From the NCBI GenBank assembly GCA_937944445.1, contig CALDYP010000017.1:95094-159093 (forward strand): DNA of 64,000 bases, in the 5' to 3' direction. Source of the DNA: an uncultured Anaerolineae bacterium. GTDB taxonomy: Bacteria > Chloroflexota > Anaerolineae > Aggregatilineales > Phototrophicaceae. The position numbers and the translations under genes were made by a program. The stretch's first letter is position 1, and each line of letters begins with the position of its first letter. The notes beneath the pieces were generated by a model. It was not told the origin of the DNA, searched no databases, and saw only the letters and a program-made list of their open reading frames with translations. Shown in pieces: positions 9,348 to 19,681 of the stretch.

Positions 9348-12300
9348 ATGACCACCTCGTTTTGGTCACGCCGCGCCGTGGTGTACCCTCTGCTGGCGCT
9401 GGTGGTGCTGTTGGGGGGGTATCTGCGCTACGTCGGCTTGAACTGGGACGACTTCAGCGGCAGCCACCCCGACGAGCGCTTCTTGACGATGAACCTGCTG
9501 CCGCTGGTGGGCGGTGGCCTTGAGTTCACCAACGACCCCAACAACTTCCCCGCGCAGCGCCTGCTCACGCGCGCCAACGGCAACGTGAGCCGCGCCTCGC
9601 TCATGAGCGACCCTGATCTGACGTTGGGCGTGCTGCGCGGCTCCAAAAGCGAGTCGTTCGCGCGCTACCTCGTTCAGAGTGGGCGGGTGATGGTTTACAA
9701 CGACCCTGATTCAGCCGTGGCTGACGTGGCCGCCGGACGCGTCGATGCGCTGCTAGTGGACGTGGGCGTGCCGCTCAACCTGCTGCCGATTACGGATGGG
9801 ACGGTCAACAGCTTTGAGCAGCTCACATCGGAAGAGATTCAGCGCATGCGCTGCCTGACGCTGCACCCGTCCACGGGCGGCGTGGGCGGCTTCTTTGACG
9901 CTCGCTGTTCGAACCTCAACCCGCACAACAGCGGGGCGGGCTTCTACGCTTACGGCACGCTGCCGCTGTTCATGGCCTACGCGGGGGTGCAGGCGCACCG
10001 CGAGTTGGAGCAAATCGCGCCCAACCTTTTCGAGTGGCCCGGTCAGGCGGTGATCTGGCGCTTCTTGAGCGCGTTCTTCGACGTGGGGACGATCATCTTT
10101 GTGTTCTTCACAGGGTCGCGGCTGCACAACCGCTGGGCGGGGCTGGTGGCGGCGCTGCTCTACGCGGTCGCCCCGCTGGCGATTCAAAAGGCGCACTTCG
10201 GCACGGTGAACGCCATCACTGCCTTTTGGGTGGCGCTGGCGCTGTGGGCAGCGGTCGGCGTGCAGGATCGCGGGCGGTACTTCTACTATGCGGTGTTTGG
10301 CGTAGCGTTCGGCTTCGCGCTGGCGGGGCGGATCAACCTGCTGCCGCTGGTGGGCGTGGTCGGGCTGGCGATGATCGTCTACACGCTGCCTGCGCTGGAT
10401 CGAGCGCTGCCGGCCACGATCCGCACGCGGATGATCTCGCGGGCGGTGAGTGGGCTGCTGCTGGCGGGCTTCATGACGGTGCTCGCGTTCCGATTGGCCA
10501 ACCCGTATGCGTTTCAGGGGCCGAGCTTCTTCGGCCTGCTGCCCAACGATCGCTTCTTGGCTGACATCGCCAGCGCCCAATTCGGCGTGAGCGGGGCCAG
10601 CGACGCGCCGCCCAACTACCAGTGGGTGGGACGAATGGACTATCTCTACCCCCTCAAAGACATCTTCCTGTGGGGGATGGGGATCGCGCCCGCGCTGCTG
10701 GCGTGGTTCGGCTGGGCGTGGGCGGGCTGGCAGTTGATCGCGCGGCGGCTCGGCTCCACGCGCAACTTGTTCCTGTTCGCGTGGGTGCTGGTGTACTTCG
10801 GCTTCATGGGCCAGCAGTGGGTGATGACCATGCGCTACTTCCTGCCGCTCTACTCAGCGCTGGCGCTGCTGGGCGGCTGGGCAATTGTCGAACTTGTCCG
10901 CCGTGCCCACCACGAGCCGATGGCGATCACGCGCTGGCTGTTAGGGGCGTTGAGCGTGACGCTGCTGCTCATCCCGACGTACTACGCGGTCAACGGGCTG
11001 GCGTTTGATCAAACCGTTGTGACGGCGGGTGCGCTGGGCGCATTGTTGGGTGTGGGGGCGCTGCTGCCGATGGCTGTCTGGCGAGCGCGGCTGTTGGGGG
11101 CGTTCACGGTAGGGTTTGCGGCGCTGTGGGGGCTGATGTTCACCAACATCTACCGCAACGACCTCACGCGCGTGGAGGCCAGCCGCTGGGTCTTCGAGCA
11201 GATCTCTTCAGACTTTTCGATGCGGATCGAGGGCGCGCCTGAGGGCACGCCGCTGATCAACATCGCCATCCCGAACATGAACCCGAACAGCGCCTTGAAC
11301 GCCGCCGACTTGTTGAACGGGGCGTCGCGCTTGTTCGTGAACCAGCCCTACTTGATGGAGTTCGTCGCGCCCGCCGACGGCGTGATCTTGGAGGTGTTTG
11401 CGCCGCACATCGGCGCAGTCAACGACAACGGCGAGCCGCGCAGCTTGTACGTGTCGCTCTCCAAGCGCGACGAGCGCGGCGACATGGTGCTGCTCTCAGA
11501 GGAAATCCTGACCAGCCCGTTCCTGCGCGATCACCACGTCTTGGGCGATGCCTACACGATCACGCTGACGCAGCCGGTCGTCGTCACGCGCGGGCAGGCC
11601 TACACCTTCAAAGTCGAGGCGCTGACGGACGCGCTCGTGACGGGGCAGGTGGTCGTCACGGAAGGCGACTGGGACGACCGCATCACGACGATCATGGTGT
11701 GTCGTCTGCCGTTCGAGGTCACCGAGCGGGCGAACTTGCCGTCAGGGCTGGTGAGCTTTAACGAGTGTAACGGAATGCGCTCGGCCAATGCGCACGTCGA
11801 TTCCTACGACACGGCGATGTCCTACCCCATCGACGACGCGCAGAAGCGCGACAGCATGCGCTTCGGGCTGCACAACGGCGATTACTTCATCTCGACGAGC
11901 AACCGCTTCTACGACACGACCGCGCGCAACGACTTCCGCTTCCCGCTGACCAACCGTTTTTACCGCGCGTTGTTCGCGGGCGAGTTGGGCTATGAGGTGG
12001 TGGCAGTCTTCCGTGAGGGGTATGCATTTGCAGGGCTAGAGGTGTCGGATCAACACCTGCCCACGTTCCGCTCGCCGCTGTGGTTCAACGAGTTTGAACC
12101 GGATGAGGCGTTCCACGTGTACGATCACCCGGTGGTGTACGTGCTCAAGAAGCGCGCCGACTACGATCCGGCGCTGGTGGACGCCTTCTTCGACAGCTAC
12201 CCGCTGACGCAGAGCAATCAGCTCGTCTTCGACAGCGACCCGGGCGCGCAGATCATCGGCGTCGTCTACTGGGACAGCTTGACGATGGACGCCGCCCCCA

Positions 12301-14951
12301 ACGGCTTGATGCAAGCGCCAGATCAATACGACATCAACCAAGCAGGCGGCACGTGGTCAGAGCGGTTCAGCGTTCACAGCCTGCTGAACACCAACCAAGT
12401 CGTCGGGACGGGCGTTTGGTGGCTGGTGATCGCGCTGTATGGGCTGTTGGCGTTTCCGGTGATGTTCGTCATCTTCCATCGGATGCCAGATCGGGGGTAC
12501 GCCTTCGCACGGCTGATGGGCTTGTTCCTCGTCGCGTGGGTGACGTGGTTCGCGGCGGGGTTGAAAGTGCCGTTGTGGTCACAGGCAGGGGTCATCATCG
12601 GGCTGGGGCTGCTGGGGGCTTTTAGCGCCGTCATGATCTGGAGCCGTCGCGCCGAGTTCGCGGCGTGGGTGCGGGCGCACTGGCGCTACGTGCTGGGCGT
12701 GGAAGGGCTGGCGCTGGCGCTGTTCCTCATCATGGCCTTCGTGCGTTTGACCAACCCCGACCTGTGGCATCACCCCAAAGGCGGCGAGAAGCCGATGGAC
12801 TTCGCCATGTTCAACGCCGTGCTGCGCGCGACGACCTTCCCGGCGCAGGATGTGTGGTTCGCGGGCGGCAACTTGAACTACTACTACTGGGGCTACGCGC
12901 TGTTCGGGACGCCTGTGCTGCTCACGCAGATCGTGCCGTCGTTCGCCTACAACCTCGTGATCTGCACAGTGTTCATGACGACGGGTCTAGGGGCGTTCGG
13001 GGCGGCCTACAACGTCATCGCCCACTGGGGGCGTGAGCCGCACAGCCAGCAGCGCCGCGCGAACCCTGTGCTGGCGGGGGTGGCGGCGGTCTTGCTCTGC
13101 ATCGTGCTGGGCAACCTCGACACGATCCGCGTGCTGGGCAACGGGATCGCTGTGCTGGGCGGCTATCAGCAGCCGCAGGGCTTGCAGGATTGGCTGCTGC
13201 GGCGTTACCTTGACCCAGACAGCCCCACGTCGCAAGAAGCGATCATCCTGCGCGCCCAGCAAAACCTGTTGGTGGATCGCATTGCGTATGAGGTGGAGAG
13301 CAGCCTGTCGCTCATCAGCGGGCTGGTGAGCGGGACGATGCGCGCGCTGGGCGGCGCGCCGCTGCCCATCGGCACGGATCGCTGGTATTGGGGACCGTCG
13401 CGCGTGCTAGCGGAGACGCCCGGCGTGGGCGGCAACGCCATCACCGAGATGCCTGCCTTCACCTTCATCTATGGCGACCTGCACGCCCACATGATGAGCT
13501 TCCCCGTGCTGCTGTTTGTGATCGCGTTCATCTTCAGCGAGCTGATCCACGCGCGCGAGGATCGCCGCACCTTCCGCGAGCTGATCGTTAGCCTTGCGCT
13601 GGGCGGGGCGATGGTGGGGATGATCGAGGCCATCAACACGTGGGACTGGCCGGGCTATCTGCTGTTTGCGGTGGTTGGGCTGGGGTATGCGTGCTGGCTG
13701 CGCTTTGAGACGATCTCGCGCGCGTATCTGGCGTTCACGGGCTTCGCAGTGGGCGGGATGATCGTGGCGAGCTTGGGCGCGTCGCTGCCCTATCGCACGT
13801 GGTACGCGGCGACCTATGGCAGCGTTGAGCTGTGGCAGGGCGGCAAGACGCCGCTTTGGGCGTACTTCGACATCTGGGGCTTGTTCCTCTTCTTGATCGT
13901 CTCGCTCTTCATCTGGGAAGCGCACCACTGGCTGCGCGCGATCAAAGTCAAGGATCTGCGTGGCAAGGGGCTGCATGTGACGGTCGTCTTGCTGGTCGTG
14001 ATCGGCACGCTGCTCGTCAGCCTCGTGGCGGCCATGATGGGCTATCAGGTGGCGCTGTACGTGCTGCCGCTGGTGGTGTGGATCGCCTTCTTGTTCTTCC
14101 GCCCGATGCAGTCGCTGGCGATGCAGTTCGTGTTGGTGTGCGTCGGGCTAGCGCTGATGATGACGCTGGGGGTGGAGATCGTGGTGCTGGGGGGCGACAT
14201 TGGCCGCCAGAACACGGTGTTCAAGTTCTACTTGCAGGCGTGGATGTTGATGAGCGTGGCGGGCGGGTGCGCGCTGGCATGGCTTGTCGCGGCGGCGGAG
14301 CGCTGGGGCGGGCGGTTGAACGCGCTGTGGTACGGCTTCTTGGTGCTGTTGGTGGTGATCGCAGCGATGTTCCCCGTCATGGCCACGCGCGGGCGCAGCT
14401 TCGACCGGCTCGACCCGGCGCTGCCGCTGACGCTCAACGGCATGGACTACATGGCCAGCTCGGCCCATCAATTGCTCTACACGCCAGCGCGCATTGACTT
14501 GAGCGAGGACTACGGCATCATCCGCTGGCTGCAAGACAACGTGCAGGGCACGCCGACGATCCTTGAAGGGCGTGAACCGGCCAGCGAGTACACATGGACG
14601 GCGCGCATCGGCATCAACACCGGGCTGCCGACGGTGCTCGGCTGGCGCTTCCATCAGACGCAGCAGCGCACCTTCCCCCAGATGGGCAGCTTGATCGTTC
14701 AGCGCGAGGCGAACGTCAAGACCTTCTACAACACGACAGAGATTGACGTGGCGGTGAACATTCTGCGCTTCTATGACGTGCGCTATGTCATCTTGAGCGG
14801 GCTGGAACGCGCGACGAGCGACCTGCAAGGGCTGGCTAAGTTTGACACGATGGTCGAGATGGGGCTGCTGCGCGTGGTCTATGAGGCGGGCGAGGCGCGC
14901 ATCTTTGAAGTCAATCAGGCGGCGATTGATCCGCTGCGGCGAGAGGGATGA
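9348..14951 (+). CDS. Giant membrane protein: PMT/GT39-like half fused to a YYY (DUF2298) half
   Basis: An ~1867-residue multipass protein with two halves. Residues 1 to ~600 look like a GT39/PMT enzyme, with the acidic pair HPDE (D42, E43) in the first outer loop. After a soluble stretch (~620-1000), residues ~1010 to the end match the Chlor_Arch_YYY/DUF2298 family, including the tyrosine signature YYYWG at 1178-1182 and the ending RIGINTGLPTVLGWRFHQ. Residues ~90-147 look like an inserted solute-binding-protein fragment. The start is uncertain: ATG 9348 has no clear RBS, TTG 9330 follows AGAAAGAG, and the open frame reaches 9255. Probably a surface glycosyltransferase; the role of the YYY domain is unknown. 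Confidence 0.8.
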   Translation: MTTSFWSRRAVVYPLLALVVLLGGYLRYVGLNWDDFSGSHPDERFLTMNLLPLVGGGLEFTNDPNNFPAQRLLTRANGNVSRASLMSDPDLTLGVLRGSKSESFARYLVQSGRVMVYNDPDSAVADVAAGRVDALLVDVGVPLNLLPITDGTVNSFEQLTSEEIQRMRCLTLHPSTGGVGGFFDARCSNLNPHNSGAGFYAYGTLPLFMAYAGVQAHRELEQIAPNLFEWPGQAVIWRFLSAFFDVGTIIFVFFTGSRLHNRWAGLVAALLYAVAPLAIQKAHFGTVNAITAFWVALALWAAVGVQDRGRYFYYAVFGVAFGFALAGRINLLPLVGVVGLAMIVYTLPALDRALPATIRTRMISRAVSGLLLAGFMTVLAFRLANPYAFQGPSFFGLLPNDRFLADIASAQFGVSGASDAPPNYQWVGRMDYLYPLKDIFLWGMGIAPALLAWFGWAWAGWQLIARRLGSTRNLFLFAWVLVYFGFMGQQWVMTMRYFLPLYSALALLGGWAIVELVRRAHHEPMAITRWLLGALSVTLLLIPTYYAVNGLAFDQTVVTAGALGALLGVGALLPMAVWRARLLGAFTVGFAALWGLMFTNIYRNDLTRVEASRWVFEQISSDFSMRIEGAPEGTPLINIAIPNMNPNSALNAADLLNGASRLFVNQPYLMEFVAPADGVILEVFAPHIGAVNDNGEPRSLYVSLSKRDERGDMVLLSEEILTSPFLRDHHVLGDAYTITLTQPVVVTRGQAYTFKVEALTDALVTGQVVVTEGDWDDRITTIMVCRLPFEVTERANLPSGLVSFNECNGMRSANAHVDSYDTAMSYPIDDAQKRDSMRFGLHNGDYFISTSNRFYDTTARNDFRFPLTNRFYRALFAGELGYEVVAVFREGYAFAGLEVSDQHLPTFRSPLWFNEFEPDEAFHVYDHPVVYVLKKRADYDPALVDAFFDSYPLTQSNQLVFDSDPGAQIIGVVYWDSLTMDAAPNGLMQAPDQYDINQAGGTWSERFSVHSLLNTNQVVGTGVWWLVIALYGLLAFPVMFVIFHRMPDRGYAFARLMGLFLVAWVTWFAAGLKVPLWSQAGVIIGLGLLGAFSAVMIWSRRAEFAAWVRAHWRYVLGVEGLALALFLIMAFVRLTNPDLWHHPKGGEKPMDFAMFNAVLRATTFPAQDVWFAGGNLNYYYWGYALFGTPVLLTQIVPSFAYNLVICTVFMTTGLGAFGAAYNVIAHWGREPHSQQRRANPVLAGVAAVLLCIVLGNLDTIRVLGNGIAVLGGYQQPQGLQDWLLRRYLDPDSPTSQEAIILRAQQNLLVDRIAYEVESSLSLISGLVSGTMRALGGAPLPIGTDRWYWGPSRVLAETPGVGGNAITEMPAFTFIYGDLHAHMMSFPVLLFVIAFIFSELIHAREDRRTFRELIVSLALGGAMVGMIEAINTWDWPGYLLFAVVGLGYACWLRFETISRAYLAFTGFAVGGMIVASLGASLPYRTWYAATYGSVELWQGGKTPLWAYFDIWGLFLFLIVSLFIWEAHHWLRAIKVKDLRGKGLHVTVVLLVVIGTLLVSLVAAMMGYQVALYVLPLVVWIAFLFFRPMQSLAMQFVLVCVGLALMMTLGVEIVVLGGDIGRQNTVFKFYLQAWMLMSVAGGCALAWLVAAAERWGGRLNALWYGFLVLLVVIAAMFPVMATRGRSFDRLDPALPLTLNGMDYMASSAHQLLYTPARIDLSEDYGIIRWLQDNVQGTPTILEGREPASEYTWTARIGINTGLPTVLGWRFHQTQQRTFPQMGSLIVQREANVKTFYNTTEIDVAVNILRFYDVRYVILSGLERATSDLQGLAKFDTMVEMGLLRVVYEAGEARIFEVNQAAIDPLRREG

Positions 14952-17638
14952 TGTTATTCGAATGGTTGGCCCGTGAAGGGGCAGGGCTGTTTGTCAGTTG
15001 GTGGCTGTTGATCGCGGCGGCGGGGGCGGCGGCCTTCCCGCTGTGCTATCGGCTGCTGGGGGGGCTGCCAGATCGCGGCTACACGGTGGCGCGCATGGTT
15101 GGCGTGCTGCTGACGGCGTTCGTCTTCTGGCTGCTGGCCAGCTTGGGGCTGCTGGCGAACACTGCAGGCGCGATGCTGCTCGCGTGGTTGATCGTGTTGG
15201 GGGTGGGCGGGCTGGCCTTCATGCGCATGCCTGAGCGCCCCAACTGGCGGCTCTACTGGCGCGAGAACCGCGCGGCCATCCTCACAGCAGAAGCGCTCTT
15301 CGCGGCGCTGCTGCTGGGCTGGATGATTTTCCGCGCGCAGTACCCCGACACAGGTTCGACTGAGAAGCCAATGGACTTGATGTTCATCACCAGCATCATG
15401 ACCAGCCCGACCTTCCCGCCCAACGACGGCTGGATGGCGGGCTACAGCATCAGCTACTACTACTTCGGCTACGTTATGGCGGCCATGCTCTCCACGCTCA
15501 GCGGGGTGAGCAGCACCGTCGGCTTCAGCATGACGCTGGCGAGCTGGTTCGCGCTGACGGGGCTGGGGGCGTTCGGCGTGGCGTACAACTTGGTGCGGGC
15601 GCGGCGCAGCGGCCTTGACCACGTGGAAGAGAGCGTGCCGAGCCGTCGGCCAGCGCTGGCGACGGGCCTGCTGGCGGTTTTCTTCGTGCTCATCATGAGC
15701 AACTGGCAGTTCGTCGCGGTTGAACTGCCGTGGCAGGCGGGGCAGGGCAGCGCAGCCTACTTCGACTTCTGGGCGACCCAAGCGCGCATGGGCGACCCGC
15801 CACGGCCCGCCAGCGCGGAGGCGCTCTCGCCCGATCGCTGGGACAATTGGTGGTGGTTCCGCGCGAGCCGCGTGCTGAACGACTTCCAACTCGACGGCTC
15901 GTTGCCGCCTGCGTGGTATGCTCAGCCGATTGACGAGTTCCCCGCGTTCAGCTTCCTGCTGGGGGACTCGCATCCGCACGTGTTGGCGCTGCCGTTCGGC
16001 ATGCTGGCGCTGGCGTTGGCGCTCAACGTGCTGCTGGCGCGGCGCAACCCATCGCTTTACGAGATCGTGTTCTACGCGATTACGATTGGGTCGATGGTGT
16101 TCCTCAACACGTGGGACGTGCTGGCGTATGTTGGGGCGTTCGTCGGGGCGGGCGCAGTGCGCCGCATGATGCGCAGCGACACGGGCCGCCTGAGCTGGGA
16201 AGATATCATCAGCCTCGTCGGCGATGTGGTCGTGTTCGTCGTCGTGACGCTGCTGGCGTATGGGATGTTCTTGTACAGCTTCCGCTCACAAGCGGGCGGG
16301 ATCACGCTCAACCTGCTCTATCCGACGTACTTCCCGCACTTCATCTTGATGTTCGGAACGTTTGCGCTCATCTTGCTGGCTTACCTGCTGTTGGAAGCGC
16401 GACGCGGCAGGCGGCGCATGGCGTGGCGCAGCGGCTTTGGCGCGGCGGGCTTGTTCATGGCGGTGGTGCTGGCCGTGATGTGCGTCGGTGCGGTGGTGCT
16501 GGCGCTGCGGCCTGACATCCAGAACTTGAGCCGCCAGTTCATCAACGACGCGGGCGGGCTGCAAGCGGTGCTGGGCGATCTGATCGTGCGCCGCGTGACC
16601 TACCTGCCGGTGACGCTGCTGATGTTGGCCTTCATCGTGTTGATTGTGGCGCGGCTCTTCGCTCGTTGGGGGACGTATGACGGGCAGCCTACGCTCACGT
16701 ACAGCCGCAGCGGCGCGTTTGCCATGCTGCTGACGGGCATCGGCGCGGTGTTGGTCATCACACCGGAGTTCATCTATCTGGTGGACGTGTTCTCGTCGCG
16801 GATCAACACGATCTTCAAGTTCTACTATCAGGCGTGGGCGGTGTGGGGGGTGGCGAGCGCGTTCGCCTGCTACAGCCTGCTGGCCGAGGCGGAGGCCATC
16901 CGCCCACCCAAGTGGGCGCGCGCGGCGATGTCGGTCGTGCTGGTCGGGTTCATCGTGAGCGGGTCGCTTTACTTGGCGTTCGGCCTCTATGCGCGGGCGG
17001 TCGTGGAGCCGTTCACGACGGGCAACGGCGCGCGCTTCTACGGCGCAGCGGGCGCGGAGGCGGTCGTCACGGCGGGGCAGCGCGTGCGCGCGGGCGACGT
17101 GCTGGCGCAGTCGGCCAGCGGCGCGGCGACCACCTCACAGCAGGATGGCGTAGTGGTGGTGCGCGATGGGAGGCTGTTCGTGCGTTCGGACTGGACAGTA
17201 GACGGCGCGCGGTTTATGGTGACGCCGGACGATTATCGCGTGTTGCAGTGTCTGCAAGCGCAGGCCCTGCCGGGCGAGATTGCGGTGGAGGCCATTGGGC
17301 AAGCGTACAACCCGCAGTATGGGCGAGTGGCGGGCATCGCGGGCGTGCCTGTGCTGCTGGGCTGGGAGAACCATCAGCGGCAGTGGCGCGGGCCGACTTA
17401 CGGCGAGATCGTCGGGACGCGGCCACAGGACATCGCGCGCTTGTACACGGATCCGCGGTGGGACGTAGCGGCGGAGGTCATCGCCCGCTATGGAATTGAT
17501 TACGTAGTCTACGGTTCGACGGAGATACGGCAGTACGGGCTGGACGGGCGCGAGAAGTTCGTTGAAACGCTGCCGACGGCGTGCGTGAGCGGCGAGAGCG
17601 TCATCTTCCGCGTGCCGCCGCGGCTGCAACTGCGGTGA
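14948..17638 (+). CDS. YYY (Chlor_Arch_YYY / DUF2298) membrane protein
   Basis: An 896-residue, strongly hydrophobic protein with the family motif YYYFG at 170-174 and the downstream GDSHPHVLALP and INTIFKFYYQAWAVWG segments. The C-terminal outer region carries VPVLLGWENHQRQWRG. It is a single-domain relative of the second half of the preceding gene. Between the last membrane helix and that outer motif, residues ~705-751 hold an insertion resembling half of a lipoyl/biotinyl-type fold. ATG 14948 overlaps the upstream stop (ATGA), with GAGAGGG as RBS. TIGR03662-type proteins are known to co-occur with TIGR03663 proteins, as here. The biochemical role is unknown. Confidence 0.85.
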   Translation: MMLFEWLAREGAGLFVSWWLLIAAAGAAAFPLCYRLLGGLPDRGYTVARMVGVLLTAFVFWLLASLGLLANTAGAMLLAWLIVLGVGGLAFMRMPERPNWRLYWRENRAAILTAEALFAALLLGWMIFRAQYPDTGSTEKPMDLMFITSIMTSPTFPPNDGWMAGYSISYYYFGYVMAAMLSTLSGVSSTVGFSMTLASWFALTGLGAFGVAYNLVRARRSGLDHVEESVPSRRPALATGLLAVFFVLIMSNWQFVAVELPWQAGQGSAAYFDFWATQARMGDPPRPASAEALSPDRWDNWWWFRASRVLNDFQLDGSLPPAWYAQPIDEFPAFSFLLGDSHPHVLALPFGMLALALALNVLLARRNPSLYEIVFYAITIGSMVFLNTWDVLAYVGAFVGAGAVRRMMRSDTGRLSWEDIISLVGDVVVFVVVTLLAYGMFLYSFRSQAGGITLNLLYPTYFPHFILMFGTFALILLAYLLLEARRGRRRMAWRSGFGAAGLFMAVVLAVMCVGAVVLALRPDIQNLSRQFINDAGGLQAVLGDLIVRRVTYLPVTLLMLAFIVLIVARLFARWGTYDGQPTLTYSRSGAFAMLLTGIGAVLVITPEFIYLVDVFSSRINTIFKFYYQAWAVWGVASAFACYSLLAEAEAIRPPKWARAAMSVVLVGFIVSGSLYLAFGLYARAVVEPFTTGNGARFYGAAGAEAVVTAGQRVRAGDVLAQSASGAATTSQQDGVVVVRDGRLFVRSDWTVDGARFMVTPDDYRVLQCLQAQALPGEIAVEAIGQAYNPQYGRVAGIAGVPVLLGWENHQRQWRGPTYGEIVGTRPQDIARLYTDPRWDVAAEVIARYGIDYVVYGSTEIRQYGLDGREKFVETLPTACVSGESVIFRVPPRLQLR

Positions 17639-17670
17639 GGAACGCGCAGGAATCGGGGGTATATAGGGTA

Positions 17671-19662
17671 GTGTCTGAACAACGCAGCGTTGAGTATTTT
17701 ATGCAGTCAACTTTTCCAGCAGAGCCAGTTCCATCAACGGAGCGCGTTCGCGCAGTGGCCGTGCCGATGGAGTGGCTCGTCTACGTGGTGCTGATCGTGG
17801 GCATGGTGGCGCTGCGCTTTGCGGAGTTGGACACTGCGCCGATGAGCGACGTCGAGGCATCGCAGGCGCTGATTGCGTGGGATGCGGTCTATGGGCGCGA
17901 TGCCGCTGTGGCGCGCCCCTCTGATCAGCCGCTGACCTTCTACGCGCAGGTGCTGGGGCTGTCGACTGGCAGCACGGGCGAGACAGGCGCGCGGGCGGGC
18001 GGCGCTGTGGCAGGGGTCGCGCTGGCGCTGTTGGCGCTGCTGTTCCGCCGTCGGATCGGGCGCGTGCAGACGCTGCTCTTGACGCTGCTGTGGGGCTTCT
18101 CGCCGGTGGCGCTGGCGGCCTCGCGCACGTCCGACCCCGCGATCTGGTCGGCGATGTTCGGCGTCCTCGCGCTGTGGGCGGGGTGGAACTTCCACGAGCG
18201 GCGGCGCATCGTAGATGGCACGGCGGCGCTGGTTTTCGTTTGCATATTGGTGTTCCTGTCTGGCCCCTACGGCCTGATGGCAGCGCTGATTTTGGCGGCG
18301 GCGCTGGCTGTGAGCGTCTACCTCACGGCGCTGAACGCCCCCATCGACGAGCAGCGCCCCGGCGAAGAAGTGCTGGAGGCGGCGCGCGCCGCATTTTGGG
18401 AACTGCCGTTTCGGCGCGGGCTGGGGCTGGGTGTGCTGTTAGTAGTGTTGACGGCGACGGCGTTCCTGCTCCAGCCGGATGGGCTGACGATGGTTGGCGC
18501 GTCGTTGGAGAGCGCGCTGCGCGGCCTGACGCAGCCGCCGTTGGGGCCGGCTGTGCCTGCGCCGGCGCTGTTGGCGGTGGCGCTGTACGAACTGGGCGCG
18601 GTGGTGCTGGGCATAGGCGGGTATATCCTGCTCCAGCGCTTTGAGCGCGTTCACTTTGCAGATCGATTTGCCCTGATGGTGGTGGTCATCGCTGCGCTGG
18701 TGGCGCTGCTCTATCGCGGGGCGGGGCCGGGCTTTGCGCTGTTCATGGCGCTGCCGCTGGGCTGGCTGTGCGCGCGCGTGGTGGCGCGCATGCTGGTCGA
18801 CGAGAGCGCCATCACGTACTGGGATCTGGTGAGCGACAGCGCGGCGGTGAGCGAGGCGCGGCATGGCTGGGTGAAGTGGATGCTGGCGCTCGTGCTGATC
18901 GGCCTGCTGGCGATGATCGGCACGCACTGGCAAGAAGTCGCCCGCAGCTTGTTGAGCTTTTCCCCGGCGGTGTCGCTGTTCGACAACTTGCCGCGTTTCT
19001 TCACGTTCCCATCGAACGGGGTGCGCAGCCTCGTGTGGGTGGTGATGTCGCTGTTGTTTACGGTGGTGGGCGCGTTCCTCGTGGCGAGCATCTGGGGCAA
19101 TCGGATCACGCTGCAAGGGGTGGCGCTGGGGCTGTTTGGCTTCACGTTGGTGTCGGGCGTGGGCGGCGGCTGGAACGCGGTCGTCGTTCGGGCGCACCAG
19201 CCGGTAGAGATCTGGCAGGCGAGCTATGTGCAGCCGAATGCTCAGCTGCTGCGCGAGACGCTGCATGAGGTGGCGCGGTTCACCGCGCGCGGAGAACCGG
19301 TGCTGCGCGTAGCAGTGGTGCAAGACCCCGACATCGGCCTTGTGAACGATGGGGTGGTGGGGTGGTTGCTGCGCGAGTTTCGCTATGCGCGGTTTGTGCA
19401 GTCGATTCCAGAGGCCGCACGCGAGGAAATCATCATCGCACGGCGCACCGCGGAGGAAATTGATCTGGGCGGCAGCTACGTTGGCCAGAGCTTTACCCTG
19501 CGGCGCGGCCAGCAGCTTCTCAATGTGCCCGTCTACGACTGGGCGGCGTGGCTGGCGCAGCGGCGGACGCGCGACATGACCCCCGCGCGCGACAGCGTCA
19601 TCTTGTGGGTGCGGCTTGACCTGTACAATTCGGTTCCTGTTGATTTGGCACAGCGACGTTGA
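17671..19662 (+). CDS. PMT-like multipass membrane protein
   Basis: About 663 residues with roughly ten membrane segments and a soluble C-terminal domain of ~170 residues. The first outer loop reads APMSDVEASQALIAW, and the overall hydropathy resembles the GT-C fold, but the acidic pair is spaced as D-V-E. I chose GTG 17671, preceded by a GGGGGT stretch about 9 nt away; ATG 17701 is also possible, and the frame upstream overlaps the previous gene with no support. It shares the operon with the YYY proteins. Calling it a glycosyltransferase is an inference from fold-like hydropathy and context. Confidence 0.7.
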   Translation: MSEQRSVEYFMQSTFPAEPVPSTERVRAVAVPMEWLVYVVLIVGMVALRFAELDTAPMSDVEASQALIAWDAVYGRDAAVARPSDQPLTFYAQVLGLSTGSTGETGARAGGAVAGVALALLALLFRRRIGRVQTLLLTLLWGFSPVALAASRTSDPAIWSAMFGVLALWAGWNFHERRRIVDGTAALVFVCILVFLSGPYGLMAALILAAALAVSVYLTALNAPIDEQRPGEEVLEAARAAFWELPFRRGLGLGVLLVVLTATAFLLQPDGLTMVGASLESALRGLTQPPLGPAVPAPALLAVALYELGAVVLGIGGYILLQRFERVHFADRFALMVVVIAALVALLYRGAGPGFALFMALPLGWLCARVVARMLVDESAITYWDLVSDSAAVSEARHGWVKWMLALVLIGLLAMIGTHWQEVARSLLSFSPAVSLFDNLPRFFTFPSNGVRSLVWVVMSLLFTVVGAFLVASIWGNRITLQGVALGLFGFTLVSGVGGGWNAVVVRAHQPVEIWQASYVQPNAQLLRETLHEVARFTARGEPVLRVAVVQDPDIGLVNDGVVGWLLREFRYARFVQSIPEAAREEIIIARRTAEEIDLGGSYVGQSFTLRRGQQLLNVPVYDWAAWLAQRRTRDMTPARDSVILWVRLDLYNSVPVDLAQRR

Positions 19663-19681
19663 GGGGCGAGAGTAACGCACG

